Source: Domibacillus sp. PGB-M46
GTDB lineage: Bacteria > Bacillota > Bacilli > Bacillales > Domibacillaceae
Direction of reading: 5' to 3'
Assembly: GCF_022668875.1 (NCBI RefSeq)
Contig: NZ_JAKGCR010000004.1
Coordinates: 1 to 64,000 of the forward strand
Length of the DNA: 64,000 bases
Shown here: in pieces, positions 16,711 to 26,358 of the stretch
Numbering within the stretch: position 1 is the stretch's first letter
How the letters are laid out: the number at the start of each line of letters is the position of its first letter
Translations under genes and position numbers: made by a program
The notes under the pieces: generated by a model
Database searches by the model: none
What the model saw: the letters and a program-made list of their open reading frames with translations, nothing else
Told to the model about the DNA's origin: nothing

Positions 16711-18198
16711 ATGAAAACAACGAAAGAAAATGGTACAGGAAGGCTTATGTCTGCGGATGGAGCTCCTGTCGAAACGGAAGTGCCGCAGAAAAAACAGTCT
16801 TTATCTCAAAAAGCTTACTTAAAGCTCATTACGCTCATTTCAACATTCGGCGGTCTTTTGTACGGATACGATACAGGCGTGGTGAATGGAGCACTTCCTT
16901 TTATGTCCAGGGAAGACCAGTTGAATTTAACGCCGTTTACACAAGGACTTGTGACCAGCTCACTGCTTCTTGGAGCCGCGTTTGGAGCCATATTTGGCGG
17001 AAGGATGTCTGATAAAAAAGGAAGACGGAAAACCATTTTAAGTGTTGCGTTTGTTTTTTTACTTGCTACAATCGGCTGCGCCGTTGCACCAAACGTGGAA
17101 ATAATGGTTTTTTGCCGGATCGTATTGGGTCTCGCTGTTGGAGCCACTTCGGTTACCGTCCCCGCTTTTTTAGCGGAAATGGCACCTGCTGAACGCAGGG
17201 GGAGAGTCGTCACCCAGAACGAGTTGATGATTGTTACAGGCCAATTGCTTGCATACATATTTAATGCCGTTTTAGCCAATTCTTTCGGTGAACTTGCTCA
17301 TGTCTGGAGATATATGCTTGTTATTGCGACCTTACCGGCGGTGGTGCTGTGGATCGGGATGCTGATGGTTCCGGAGAGCCCGCGCTGGCTCGCTTCAAAA
17401 GGAAGATCAGTTGAGGCATTGAATGTACTAAAAAAAATTCGGGAAGCGCAGCGGGCGAAAACGGAATTTAATGACATTGAACATACGATTCAGGAAGAGG
17501 GCAAAATCAAAAAAGCGACTTTTAAAGATTTGAAGCTGCCTTACGTCCGCAGACTCGTTTTGATTGGAATCGGGATTGCAATGATTCAGCAGTTAACGGG
17601 CGTCAATTCGATTATGTATTACGGAACCGAAATTTTAAAAGACGCAGGATTTTCAACAGAAGCGGCTTTGGTCGGCAATATCGCCAACGGTGTGATTTCT
17701 GTATTGGCGACCTTTGTGGGTATTGCGCTGCTTGATAAAGTAGGAAGGCGCCCAATGCTGTTTACCGGCATGGCGGGCACGAGTACATCCCTGCTGTTAA
17801 TCGGGATCTTGTCTATTGTGCTGAAAGACAGCAGCATGCTGCCGTACATCATCCTTGGTCTCACCGTTGTTTTCCTTGCTTTCCAACAGGCAGCTGTTTC
17901 TCCGGTAACCTGGCTGATGCAGTCGGAAATCTTCCCGCTTCATCTGAGAGGGCTGGCAATGGGGATTACTGTTTTTTGTCTTTTCATGATGAATTTCCTT
18001 GTGGGACTGCTGTTTCCAGTTTTGTTTGATGCATTTGGTTTATCGAATACGTTCTTCGTTTTTGTTGGACTCGGTGTTTTATCACTTTTATTTATTAAGC
18101 GGTTTGTACCGGAAACAAAAGGGCGTACACTTGAGGAAATTGAGCATTCTTTCCAGGCATCGGAAGAACGTTATCTGGCCAGGGCAAAAAGAAAATAA
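16711..18198 (+). CDS. iolT: MFS sugar/inositol transporter, IolT-like
   Basis: A 495-residue, 12-helix sugar porter. Family motifs are GYDTGVVNGALPF in helix 1, GGRMSDKKGRRK in loop 2-3, PESPRWL after helix 6, QQLTGVNSIMYYG in helix 7, DKVGRRPML, and PETKGRTLEEIE near the end. The RGRVVTQNELMIVTGQLLAY stretch and overall pattern are closest to B. subtilis IolT (myo-inositol); related AraE/CsbC cannot be excluded. ATG 16711 is preceded by AGAGGGGATAAA, whereas ATG 16690 has no ribosome binding site. No inositol catabolic genes are nearby. A cre-like site upstream and a strong terminator downstream make it a single-gene unit. Confidence 0.85.
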   Translation: MKTTKENGTGRLMSADGAPVETEVPQKKQSLSQKAYLKLITLISTFGGLLYGYDTGVVNGALPFMSREDQLNLTPFTQGLVTSSLLLGAAFGAIFGGRMSDKKGRRKTILSVAFVFLLATIGCAVAPNVEIMVFCRIVLGLAVGATSVTVPAFLAEMAPAERRGRVVTQNELMIVTGQLLAYIFNAVLANSFGELAHVWRYMLVIATLPAVVLWIGMLMVPESPRWLASKGRSVEALNVLKKIREAQRAKTEFNDIEHTIQEEGKIKKATFKDLKLPYVRRLVLIGIGIAMIQQLTGVNSIMYYGTEILKDAGFSTEAALVGNIANGVISVLATFVGIALLDKVGRRPMLFTGMAGTSTSLLLIGILSIVLKDSSMLPYIILGLTVVFLAFQQAAVSPVTWLMQSEIFPLHLRGLAMGITVFCLFMMNFLVGLLFPVLFDAFGLSNTFFVFVGLGVLSLLFIKRFVPETKGRTLEEIEHSFQASEERYLARAKRK

Positions 18199-18210
18199 AC
18201 GCATTGTTTT

Positions 18211-18248
18211 CCCCTTCATGCCTTTTCAAAAGGTAGGAGGGGTTTTTT
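18211..18248 (+). terminator. Transporter gene terminator
   Basis: CCCC ... CCTTTT ca AAAGG ... GGGG interrupted stem followed by TTTTTT. Confidence 0.8.
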
Positions 18249-18370
18249 CATTTCTCTCTTACTTGTAGTTGTGTACATATGCAGGTGGGGCCATAAAACG
18301 GAATGGTAGACAAGCAGGCGCTTTGTGCTATTTCGGGCAAAAAGAAATAGAATCATATGGTTGTCGTTAT

Positions 18371-18408
18371 TTGACGACCGAAAAAGATTGATTATGTAAA
18401 CGCTTTCT
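18371..18408 (+). promoter_or_regulatory. Promoter-like pair with overlapping cre site and no intact gene downstream
   Basis: TTGACG (18371-18376), 17 bp, TATGTA (18394-18399). TGTAAACGCTTTCT at 18395-18408 fits the cre consensus except the last base. The next 650 bp contain no intact gene. Confidence 0.45.
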
Positions 18409-19070
18409 TTTATAGTAGAACTTGGGTTGGATGGCACGCGTGGCCATCACGGTATTTGGCGTAGGCGGGGCCGATACTAAAGGAAGCAATATGTGCAGGA
18501 TGCATCAGAAAACGTTTTTAAAAATGAAAATATACAGAAAGGCGGATGAAAAAGAAAGAGAGACTTTTAAAATATTTTGAACAAGACAGCCGAAGGCCGA
18601 AGCAAAAGAGATAAAGAAACACATGCTTTAGTGAGAGAAAAGATGATGGTGCTTTTAAGCGCTTTTTATCTGAAATATGAATGAGAATGGCCGCAGACTA
18701 AAATGATGTGTGGATGAAAAGGTTTTATAAACACAAAGATTGCTATGAAAGAAAAATCTTGATTAGCAGCTTCCTGCTTTTTATCACTGCTGGGTAAAAC
18801 ATCCTCGTTTTCTTCAAAGAATCATTATCAGGGATGAAGATTCTTCCGTTTACTTTTTAAACGGCTCATCATCAGATCCTCTTGAACAAAATTCTATCGG
18901 AAGGCCGTTGGTGTTTATGCGCCGGCGGCCTTCTTTCGGTTTTGTCTGCTTTTTGTTATGGATTACCCAATGGATTCCTCTATGTTTTTCACCCGGACAT
19001 TTTCTTTTTATTTTCACATGCAGTTGGAGAATAAATAAATATTCCTATTTAATGGGAAGGTTTCAGGAAA
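18409..19070. other. Decayed intergenic region
   Basis: A 22-codon frame at about 18547 (MKKKERLLKYFEQD) and short downstream frames look like debris of a small gene. A hairpin GGAAGGCCG ... CGGCCTTC with a T-rich tail at 18899-18945 could be its terminator. Nothing recognisable otherwise. Confidence 0.4.
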
Positions 19071-19073
19071 ATA

Positions 19074-19082
19074 TGATATAAT
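19074..19082 (+). promoter_or_regulatory. Extended -10 promoter of the signalling operon
   Basis: TGATATAAT is a perfect extended -10 (TGn-TATAAT) about 65 bp before the riboswitch core. No good -35 is visible. Confidence 0.5.
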
Positions 19083-19145
19083 GCTCACAATACAATTGTA
19101 TCGTGTGTGTGCGATTTGCTGTAAATGAGCAATAGAACAGAAATC

Positions 19146-19236
19146 TCCGATAAAGGCAAACTTTCCGAAAGGCAAGGACGCAAAGCCAAGGGTCTAACGT
19201 TTTAAACTATGACAGCCGGTTACCGAAAAGGATTGG
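19146..19236 (+). promoter_or_regulatory. Cyclic-di-GMP-I (GEMM) riboswitch
   Basis: The conserved core is all present in order: AGGCAAAC, a stem capped by CCGAAAGG, GGACGCAAAGCC, then GGGTCTAA (tetraloop receptor side) and CAGCCGGTTACCGA closing the second stem. This matches the GEMM-I class that binds c-di-GMP. It is followed by an intrinsic terminator and by genes for a hybrid kinase, CheR and a GGDEF-EAL enzyme, so c-di-GMP made or degraded by this operon would feed back on it. Confidence 0.9.
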
Positions 19237-19299
19237 ATTATTGAAGTCAACAGGGTATCGTATCATGCTTATAGCAGATAAAACTCTTTATTTATTGAC

Positions 19300-19329
19300 G
19301 CTTCCTAATCTTTTTAGGAAGCTTTTTTT
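19300..19329 (+). terminator. Riboswitch-controlled terminator
   Basis: GCTTCCTAA tcttt TTAGGAAGC followed by TTTTTTT, 65 bp after the c-di-GMP aptamer and 70 bp before the gene. Confidence 0.85.
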
Positions 19330-19401
19330 GCATTCTGACTTTTATGAATCTTTACAAAGCCGGCTTCGTTTAAATTCATACCAGCAAGGAGTAGAGAATC
19401 G

Positions 19402-22400
19402 TTGAAAATTGGGACGAAACTATGGACAGGGTTTAGTATAGGGCTTGTTTTTGTCAGTATCATTGTTTTATTAGGCTTTGGGCAGTTTTTTCAGTTTAAG
19501 GATACACTGCACGATTTATCCGGCAGCCAGTACAGGAAACTCGATTTAACGACCACGATTCGAAGTGAAGGCAACACCATTGCAAAATCTATGCGTGATC
19601 TGCTTCTCGTTGATTCTTCTGCCGCAAAAGAGCAGCTCATAAATGAAATCGAGGACACGCAAAGAAAAATGGATACAAACCTATCCGAATTGGCTGCTAT
19701 TACGACAAAGAATGATACAAAAGCTGCCGCTGAAAACCTTGAAAAGAACTATGTATCTTTTATTGGCCTGAGCGACCAAATCATATTGGATGTTAAAGCT
19801 GGCAGAATGGCGGAGGCTTCGGGTTATCTAGCAGGAACAGGAGCGCAGATCGAAAAAAGCTTTTTTGAAAATATTAACGAGTTGAATGATTTATACGAAG
19901 CAGGAATGGAAGAAAAATTGAATGCGTCTTTAAATGAATACAACAAGGCTTTACGTTACATAGGCTATCTTAGCCTGTCCGCTTTCATCGTCGTGCTTGG
20001 ATTTCTGATCTGGATGCAGCGTACGCTTACAGGCGGATTAAAACATGTCTCAAATGTCATGTTGAGCTTTGTGGATGGAAAAGCCGGTCTCTCAACGAGA
20101 ATTCACCTGAAACGCAAAGATGAAATTGGCGATGCAGCCAAAGCGTTTAATACAATGGCTCAATCACTGGAGGAACATGTACAGGAAATTGAAAAGCAAG
20201 GATGGTTAAAAGCCAACCTGGCTGAAATCGCGACGAAACTGCAGGGGATGGAGTCTGTTTTCCCTGTAGCCAATACCTATATCCAAACCATTACGCCGCT
20301 TGTTGGGGGAGTTCAAGGAGTATTTTATTTAAAAGAGGAGGGGCAGGAGGATCTGCAGCTGGCCGGCTCTTATGCTTTTAATGAAAGAAAGCATATGGAG
20401 AATCGGTTTTCAGTTGGCGAAGGCATAATCGGTCAATGCGCTCTTGAACAGCAGCCCATTCTGCTGAAAAAAGTGCCATCTGACTATATTACAATCCGGT
20501 CAGGGCTTGGGGAGTCGGCTCCTCTTTCCATTATGGCTCTTCCCGTCACGTTTGAAGGAAAACTGTGGGGGGTGGCAGAGATTGCTTCTTTCGATGGTTT
20601 TACCGCCATTCAGCAGGCCTTGCTGACGGAAACCGCGCAGGCGCTTGGAATCATTCTGGACAGCATTTACAGCAGAACGCAATTAGCCAAACTTCTTGAA
20701 GAATCCCAAGTAATGACAGAAGAACTGCAGGTTCAAACGGAAGAGCTGCAAGTGCAGCAGGAAGAACTGCGGAAGCTAAATGAAGAACTAGAAGCGCAGG
20801 CAATGGAATTAAAAGCGTCGGAAGAATCTCTTCAGCAACAGCAGCAGGAACTCGAGTATATGAATACAGACCTGGAAGAACAAAACAGCAAATATGAACA
20901 GAAAAACAGAGAAGTGGAAATGGCGAAGGCGGATTTGGAGCAAAAAGCAGAGCAGCTTGCCCTGAGCTCAAAATACAAGTCAGAATTTTTAGCCAACATG
21001 TCTCATGAATTGCGGACGCCGTTAAACAGTTTGCTTATTTTATCCCAGCTGCTGCTTGATAATCCACAGCGCAACCTGACAGAAAAGCAGCTGGAATTTG
21101 CCCGTACGATCCACTCTTCGGGCAAGGATCTCCTGCATTTAATCAATGAAATTCTGGATTTAGCCAAGATTGAATCAGGGAAAATTGAAACAGATGCGCA
21201 ACCAGTTTCCCTCGTCCAAGTGGCTGAAGCGCTTCATGCCAAGTTTTCTTTTATGGCTGAACAGAAAGAAATTGATTTTAAAGTAGTAGTAGAAGAAAAC
21301 GTTCCTGCCCACATATTCACAGATTCTATGCGTCTGCATCAAGTATTAAACAATTTGATCAGCAACGCCTTGAAGTTTACCGGGAAGGGACATGTAACAG
21401 TAAACATCAAACGGGAGGATGGCCATATCTCGTTTATCGTCAGTGATTCAGGAATCGGGATCCCTAAAGACAAGCTATCGTTAATTTTCGAGGCTTTTCA
21501 GCAGGTAGACGGCACGACAAGCCGCAAATATGGAGGCACAGGCCTTGGATTATCCATCAGCCTTGAGCTGGCCCGCCTTCTTTCTGGAGAAATTCATGTA
21601 GAAAGCGAAGAAGGAAAAGGAAGCACATTCCGTTTGTCTTTGCCGTATGAAGAAGCAAATCAGGTCCAAACCGTTCAAGCACCTGCATCATGGTTAATGG
21701 CCGAGGGACAGCTGGCATCCGCAGCTGAAGCGGCTGCGCCGGTAAGGGAAAAACCGGCTGGGACCCCGGAAAAGGAACAGGACGACCCGTTAAGAAAAAA
21801 GCTTCTCATTGTAGAGGATGAAGAGGGGCAGAGGATGAGCATAAAAGAGCTGATGAGCGTTTATCCAATTGATATTTATACAGCGGGAACGGGAGCAGAC
21901 GCGATGCAGTCCTTAGCAGCGCATCGTTTTGACTGCATGATTTTAGATTTGCAGCTTGCCGATGTCTCAGGGCTTGACCTTCTTCAGCAACTGGAAAAAC
22001 AGCCGGCCTTCAAGCCTGCCCATATGATCATTCATACAGGCAGGGAGGTCACGATAAAAGAAGAAATACATTTAAACAAGTATACAAACACGATTATTAT
22101 CAAAGACACAATGTCGCCTGAAAGACTTCTTCAAGAAACGGCAGCTATCTTTCAGCTGCCGGCGGATTCCCTGCCGCAGAAAGCAGCATCTGCCGCAGCT
22201 TCCATAACAGACAATGTGTTAAAGAAGAAAAAGGTTTTACTAGTAGATGATGACGTTCGCAATTTGTTTGCTGTATCGAGCATTTTAGAAGATCACGATA
22301 TGAATGTGACTTTTGCAGAAAACGGGAAGGAAGCTCTCCGGCTGCTGGAAGAAGGCATGTCATTTGACTTGATTTTAATAGATATTATGATGCCGGAAAT

Positions 22401-22617
22401 GGACGGATATGAAACGATGCAGCATATCCGCCGAAAAATAAACTGGCGGTCACTGCCAATGATCGCTTTAACGGCCAAAGCGATGAAGGATGACCGGGAA
22501 AAATGCATAGAAGCCGGAGCATCGGATTATATAGCGAAGCCGATCAACCCGGAACAGCTCATTTCGCTGTTAAAAGTTTGGCTGTACGGACAGGGTGAAA
22601 AGCAGCATGAGGCATGA
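19402..22617 (+). CDS. Hybrid sensor histidine kinase with two receiver domains
   Basis: 1071 residues. Helix 1 (about 8-30), an extracytoplasmic four-helix-bundle sensor (about 31-190), a second membrane helix (about 193-215), HAMP (about 210-265), GAF (about 280-430), and a long Gln/Glu coiled coil (about 433-520). HisKA follows with SHELRTPLN (His535), then HATPase_c with NALKF, DSGIGIP, GGTGLGL. Two REC domains have acceptors Asp849 (LDLQLAD) and Asp994 (IDIMMPEMDG), the latter with Lys in IAKPI. TTG 19402 is the start, 11 nt after AAGGAG. The first domains resemble methyl-accepting chemoreceptors, in line with the CheR gene overlapping its end. It likely senses an unknown signal and relays phosphate to its own receivers or to the GGDEF-EAL protein. 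Confidence 0.9.
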   Translation: MKIGTKLWTGFSIGLVFVSIIVLLGFGQFFQFKDTLHDLSGSQYRKLDLTTTIRSEGNTIAKSMRDLLLVDSSAAKEQLINEIEDTQRKMDTNLSELAAITTKNDTKAAAENLEKNYVSFIGLSDQIILDVKAGRMAEASGYLAGTGAQIEKSFFENINELNDLYEAGMEEKLNASLNEYNKALRYIGYLSLSAFIVVLGFLIWMQRTLTGGLKHVSNVMLSFVDGKAGLSTRIHLKRKDEIGDAAKAFNTMAQSLEEHVQEIEKQGWLKANLAEIATKLQGMESVFPVANTYIQTITPLVGGVQGVFYLKEEGQEDLQLAGSYAFNERKHMENRFSVGEGIIGQCALEQQPILLKKVPSDYITIRSGLGESAPLSIMALPVTFEGKLWGVAEIASFDGFTAIQQALLTETAQALGIILDSIYSRTQLAKLLEESQVMTEELQVQTEELQVQQEELRKLNEELEAQAMELKASEESLQQQQQELEYMNTDLEEQNSKYEQKNREVEMAKADLEQKAEQLALSSKYKSEFLANMSHELRTPLNSLLILSQLLLDNPQRNLTEKQLEFARTIHSSGKDLLHLINEILDLAKIESGKIETDAQPVSLVQVAEALHAKFSFMAEQKEIDFKVVVEENVPAHIFTDSMRLHQVLNNLISNALKFTGKGHVTVNIKREDGHISFIVSDSGIGIPKDKLSLIFEAFQQVDGTTSRKYGGTGLGLSISLELARLLSGEIHVESEEGKGSTFRLSLPYEEANQVQTVQAPASWLMAEGQLASAAEAAAPVREKPAGTPEKEQDDPLRKKLLIVEDEEGQRMSIKELMSVYPIDIYTAGTGADAMQSLAAHRFDCMILDLQLADVSGLDLLQQLEKQPAFKPAHMIIHTGREVTIKEEIHLNKYTNTIIIKDTMSPERLLQETAAIFQLPADSLPQKAASAAASITDNVLKKKKVLLVDDDVRNLFAVSSILEDHDMNVTFAENGKEALRLLEEGMSFDLILIDIMMPEMDGYETMQHIRRKINWRSLPMIALTAKAMKDDREKCIEAGASDYIAKPINPEQLISLLKVWLYGQGEKQHEA

Positions 22618-23431
22618 AGAAATAGAAAAGCTTGAAATAGAGCTTTTGTTAGAAGCGATTTTTCGAAGATACGGATATGATTTCCGGAATTATTCTTATC
22701 CATCGATCAAACGGCGTACCTGGCATCGAATTGCCGCAGAAAAACTGGCGGGTATCGCGGCGCTTCAAGAAAAAGTGATTCATGATCCGTCCTGTATGAA
22801 CCGGCTGTTTTATGATTTTTCCATCAATGTGACAGAGATGTTCCGCGATCCATTATTTTTTCTTTCTATGCGTGAAAACGTGATGCCGCTGCTTCGGACC
22901 TATCCTTTTATCCGCATTTGGGTGGCGGGATGCTCGACCGGCGAGGAAGTTTATTCGCTGGCTATTTTGTTAGAGGAAGAGGGTTTGCTGGAAAAGTCTA
23001 GAATCTATGCCACAGATATGAATGCCCGCGTCTTAAAGCAAGCTGCAGAAGGGCTGTTTTCACTGAAAACAATGAAAGATAACACAGATAACTATATTAA
23101 AGCAGGCGGCAAACGGGCATTTTCTGAGTACTATACGGTGAAATCCAACGAAGCAGTGTTTCATCCGCGGATTAGAGAATGCCTTGTGTTTGCCCAGCAC
23201 AATTTGGTAACAGACAAGTCTTTTAATGAATTTCACCTTATTTTGTGCCGGAATGTTTTAATTTATTTTAACCGGACGCTCCAGGAGGAGGTTCACGATT
23301 TGTTTTACAACAGCTTAAGCCCTTTCGGATTTTTAGGCCTGGGAAACAAAGAAAGCATCCGCTTTACAAAACATGCAAAGCAGTATGAGGACGTGGATGT
23401 TCAAGAAAAGATCTATCGAAAAATAAGGTGA
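22607..23431 (+). CDS. cheR: CheR-type protein-glutamate methyltransferase
   Basis: 274 residues with an N-terminal helical CheR domain (IFRRYGYDFRNYSYPSIKRR) and a SAM-binding domain. The latter has WVAGCSTGEEVYSLAI (motif I), YATDMNARVLKQA, and FHLILCRNVLIYFNRTLQ. It would methylate glutamyl side chains of a sensor. The four-helix-bundle kinase encoded just upstream is the obvious candidate partner (inference). The gene overlaps the kinase gene by 11 bp. ATG 22607 is preferred over GTG 22595. No cheB partner is present. Confidence 0.85.
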   Translation: MRHEEIEKLEIELLLEAIFRRYGYDFRNYSYPSIKRRTWHRIAAEKLAGIAALQEKVIHDPSCMNRLFYDFSINVTEMFRDPLFFLSMRENVMPLLRTYPFIRIWVAGCSTGEEVYSLAILLEEEGLLEKSRIYATDMNARVLKQAAEGLFSLKTMKDNTDNYIKAGGKRAFSEYYTVKSNEAVFHPRIRECLVFAQHNLVTDKSFNEFHLILCRNVLIYFNRTLQEEVHDLFYNSLSPFGFLGLGNKESIRFTKHAKQYEDVDVQEKIYRKIR

Positions 23432-23459
23432 ATGCAGACAAGAAGGTAGGGAATTTAAC

Positions 23460-25583
23460 ATGGATAAGAAAAGCAAAATTTTATTAGTTGATGATCGTCC
23501 AGAAAATTTATTTGCCTTGGAATCTGTTTTAGAAAATGATTCTTATGAGCTTGTGAGTGCGTATTCAGGAGAAGAAGCCTTAAAGCTGTTATTAAAGGAA
23601 GAATACGCCGCTATTTTGCTGGATGTGCAAATGCCCGGGATAAATGGCTTTGAAACAGCCAAAATTATTAAAATGCGGGAGAAAACGAAGCATATTCCCA
23701 TTATTTTTGTGACGGCTATTAACAAAGAGGTCGAACATGTTTATACGGGCTACTCTGTGGGTGCCATTGATTATATGTTTAAACCGTTTGAACCGGAAAC
23801 ACTCCGGGCTAAAGTCAGCCGGTTTGTGGATATTTATCAAAGCCAGAAATTGCTGAAAAAGAAAAATGAGGAATTGCAGCAAGCCCATATGGAGCTTTCG
23901 TCTCTGGCTAAAGAATTGGAAAAAACAAAGTCCCTGTATGAAGTAATCAGCGAAACCCATTTAGATGCCATTATTGTTTTTAATGAAAAAGGAAAAATTA
24001 TTATGGCAAATCCTGCCGCCCACCAGATTTTTCAGTATGAAGGGATGAAACTGGCAGGTCAGCCGATTGAGATGCTCCTGCCGTTTTTTCAAGCGGAGGG
24101 ATACAGACAAACAGAAAAATTAGTTGAAAAAAAGGGGAAGAAACGCGACAGCAGCACTTTTTCAACTGAATTGCAAGTGGCGCAGGCATATGTGGAGCAG
24201 GGAAAAGAGCGAATTTTTGTTTGTGCCCTGCGTGACATTACGGAAAGAAAAGAGCAAGTGGCAAAATTAGAATACCAGGCTACACACGATTCTTTAACAA
24301 ACTTGCCCAATCGGTATTTTTTATACAAATGTTTAAAAGAAATGGTTGAGGGGCATTGTGCGGAAGAACCATCGTTCGCCCTCATCTTATTGGACTTGGA
24401 CCAGTTTAAAACGATTAATGATACGCTTGGCCACCATATGGGCGACCAGCTTTTAAAAGAAGTAGGATACTGCCTCCGGCATGTAAGCAGCACCGGGGGC
24501 ATTGTGGCCCGGCTTGGCGGTGATGAGTTTGCCCTGCTGGTGAAGGATGCGGCAAAGGAAAACGTAATGGCAGTTATTCAGCGTATCCAGCGCGTTTTAT
24601 CTCAGCCATTTATGATTGGAGGAAAACCTCTTACCGTTCATTACAGTGCAGGGATTGCCCTGTTTCCTGAACATGGGATTGATGAAGAAACCTTGTTCCG
24701 TAAAGCAGACATCGCTATGTATACAGCTAAAACAAGCGGCAGCGGCTATTCTTTTTATACGGACGATCAACAGCAGCAATCGAATTTGAATCAAGTGATG
24801 CTGATGGGGGAATTGGGCTCTGCTATTCAAAATAAAGAGCTGCAGCTGCACTATCAAGCTAAAGTGGATATTAAATTGAATATGGTAGTGGGGGTGGAGG
24901 CGCTTGTTCGATGGAAGCACCCGAAATTAGGATTGATTTTTCCTGACGAATTTATTCCGCTGGCAGAGCAAACGGGATTAATTCATTCGCTGACCCTTGA
25001 TGTGTTTGACCAGGCTGCTTGCCAAATTCGACAATGGCTGGATAATGGATTAAATATCACTGTTTCCGTCAACCTCTCTGCCCGCAATCTGCAGGATGAA
25101 GGGCTTCCGGAAAAGCTCAAAGCAGTTTTAGATAACTATCAAGTGCCTCCTCAATGTTTTACTCTTGAAATTACAGAAAGCATTATTATGACGAACCCTG
25201 AGAGAGCGATGCAGGTACTGACACAATTACATCATATGGGGGTAGTGCTGTCTATCGATGATTTTGGCACCGGCTATTCTTCTTTAGCTTACCTAAAGCA
25301 TTTGCCTGTTAATGAAATTAAAGTCGATAAATCATTTGTAATGGATATGATGCATGATGGGAACGATATGATTATTGTTAAATCCATTATCCATCTAGCG
25401 CATAACCTCTCGTTAAGGGTAACCGCAGAAGGAGTAGAAAACGAGGAAATACTAGAAAAGCTTCGGGAGTTTGAATGCGATACAGCCCAGGGGTATTTCA
25501 TCACCAAGCCTTTGCCTGCCGATCAGATTTTTCAATCACTGGAAAAATCCGACTGGAAAGTGAGAAAAGTGAATTTAATATAA
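23460..25583 (+). CDS. REC-PAS-GGDEF-EAL c-di-GMP turnover protein
   Basis: 707 residues. A receiver domain with Asp55 (LLDVQMPGINGFE) and the DYMFKPFEPE switch region, a short coiled coil, PAS (about 155-260), GGDEF (about 270-430, signature GGDEF at 353-357, DLDQFKTINDTLGH) and EAL (about 445-700; EAL at 480-482, NLSARNL, DDFGTGYSSLAYLKHLP, VDKSFV, AEGVE). Both active sites look complete, so it may have cyclase and phosphodiesterase activity. The receiver suggests control by the hybrid kinase. ATG 23460 follows AAGGTAGGGAA. Last gene of the riboswitch-controlled operon. Confidence 0.92.
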   Translation: MDKKSKILLVDDRPENLFALESVLENDSYELVSAYSGEEALKLLLKEEYAAILLDVQMPGINGFETAKIIKMREKTKHIPIIFVTAINKEVEHVYTGYSVGAIDYMFKPFEPETLRAKVSRFVDIYQSQKLLKKKNEELQQAHMELSSLAKELEKTKSLYEVISETHLDAIIVFNEKGKIIMANPAAHQIFQYEGMKLAGQPIEMLLPFFQAEGYRQTEKLVEKKGKKRDSSTFSTELQVAQAYVEQGKERIFVCALRDITERKEQVAKLEYQATHDSLTNLPNRYFLYKCLKEMVEGHCAEEPSFALILLDLDQFKTINDTLGHHMGDQLLKEVGYCLRHVSSTGGIVARLGGDEFALLVKDAAKENVMAVIQRIQRVLSQPFMIGGKPLTVHYSAGIALFPEHGIDEETLFRKADIAMYTAKTSGSGYSFYTDDQQQQSNLNQVMLMGELGSAIQNKELQLHYQAKVDIKLNMVVGVEALVRWKHPKLGLIFPDEFIPLAEQTGLIHSLTLDVFDQAACQIRQWLDNGLNITVSVNLSARNLQDEGLPEKLKAVLDNYQVPPQCFTLEITESIIMTNPERAMQVLTQLHHMGVVLSIDDFGTGYSSLAYLKHLPVNEIKVDKSFVMDMMHDGNDMIIVKSIIHLAHNLSLRVTAEGVENEEILEKLREFECDTAQGYFITKPLPADQIFQSLEKSDWKVRKVNLI

Positions 25584-25680
25584 TAGACACTGTATACAAA
25601 CAGGGAAAAAAAGAAAGCCTGAATAAGCATTTTTTCAGACTGTAGACAAATGATATGGATGACCGTGCACATGAATAGGA

Positions 25681-25935
25681 TCGGCGGCGTCCAGGCAGCT
25701 CTGCTTTCCACGGGGCAGGTGCTGAGCCCATAGGAGTCTGCGCGCCTCTCCCGCCGCCAGGTGGCTTGCGGCAAGATGATATAAGAGCGAATAAGGTCGC
25801 AATCTTTCTGTTTAAAAAAGAGAAAATGTCTATTCATTTTTGCCTGTGGATCTTCCACGCTGCCCTAAGGGGTGCGAAGTCCGGCAGGCTCGGCTTATTG
25901 GCTCTTTTTTAAAGCGAAAGACTTTTGCTGCACAC
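25681..25935. repeat. Bacillaceae-type intergenic repeat, copy 1
   Basis: Contains GCTTTCCACGGGGCAGGTGC then TGAGCCCATAGGAGTCTGCGC, and at its end TCGGCTTATTGGCTCTTTTTT then AAAGCGAAAGACTTTTG. The same ordered blocks occur at 42488-42800. Related GC-rich blocks are widespread between genes in Bacillus genomes. Function unknown. Confidence 0.6.
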
Positions 25936-25936
25936 T

Positions 25937-25966
25937 GAGAACGCCTAAATAGGCGTTCTTTTTTTA
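25937..25966 (+). terminator. Terminator downstream of the repeat
   Basis: GAGAACGCCTA aa TAGGCGTTCT with a T run. Possibly the terminator of the signalling operon. Confidence 0.8.
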
Positions 25967-26172
25967 GTTATTCTTCGCTTTCATTTATTCATTAGCCATT
26001 AATCCAGCACGTTTTTGATTTGTGTTTTTTACATTTGCCTGTACTTCACTTTTGTATGGATCGTGTACGCTAAAAGCGCTTTTTAAAACGCTGGAATCGG
26101 CCGAACGTGTATACAAAGCACAAATCCGGGGAAACTGTCGATGATTGCTGGCAAGGCGAAAGGAGAGAGATT

Positions 26173-26331
26173 ATGAAGCGGAAAGCCACAAAAGACGCGG
26201 TGGAAAAATATGCGAAAACACCAAAGAAAAACGTTGAAGAAACCGATTATTCCGTTGAATTTGCCCGCGGGGAGGACCCGATGAAAGGGGCAAACCGCAA
26301 TTCAAAATTGGGGCGAAAAGGCAGAAGCTAA
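26173..26331 (+). CDS. Small basic hypothetical protein, 52 residues
   Basis: ATG 26173 lies behind AAAGGAGAGAGATT. The product is Lys/Arg-rich: MKRKATKDAVEKYAKTPKK, then VEFARGEDPMKGA and SKLGRKGRS. I do not recognise it. Size, charge and the adjacent yjzC gene suggest a small stationary-phase or spore protein, but this is only inference. It may be cotranscribed with yjzC, 27 bp downstream. Confidence 0.6.
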   Translation: MKRKATKDAVEKYAKTPKKNVEETDYSVEFARGEDPMKGANRNSKLGRKGRS

Positions 26332-26358
26332 CCATAAGAAAAGAGGAGGAAAAGGGCA

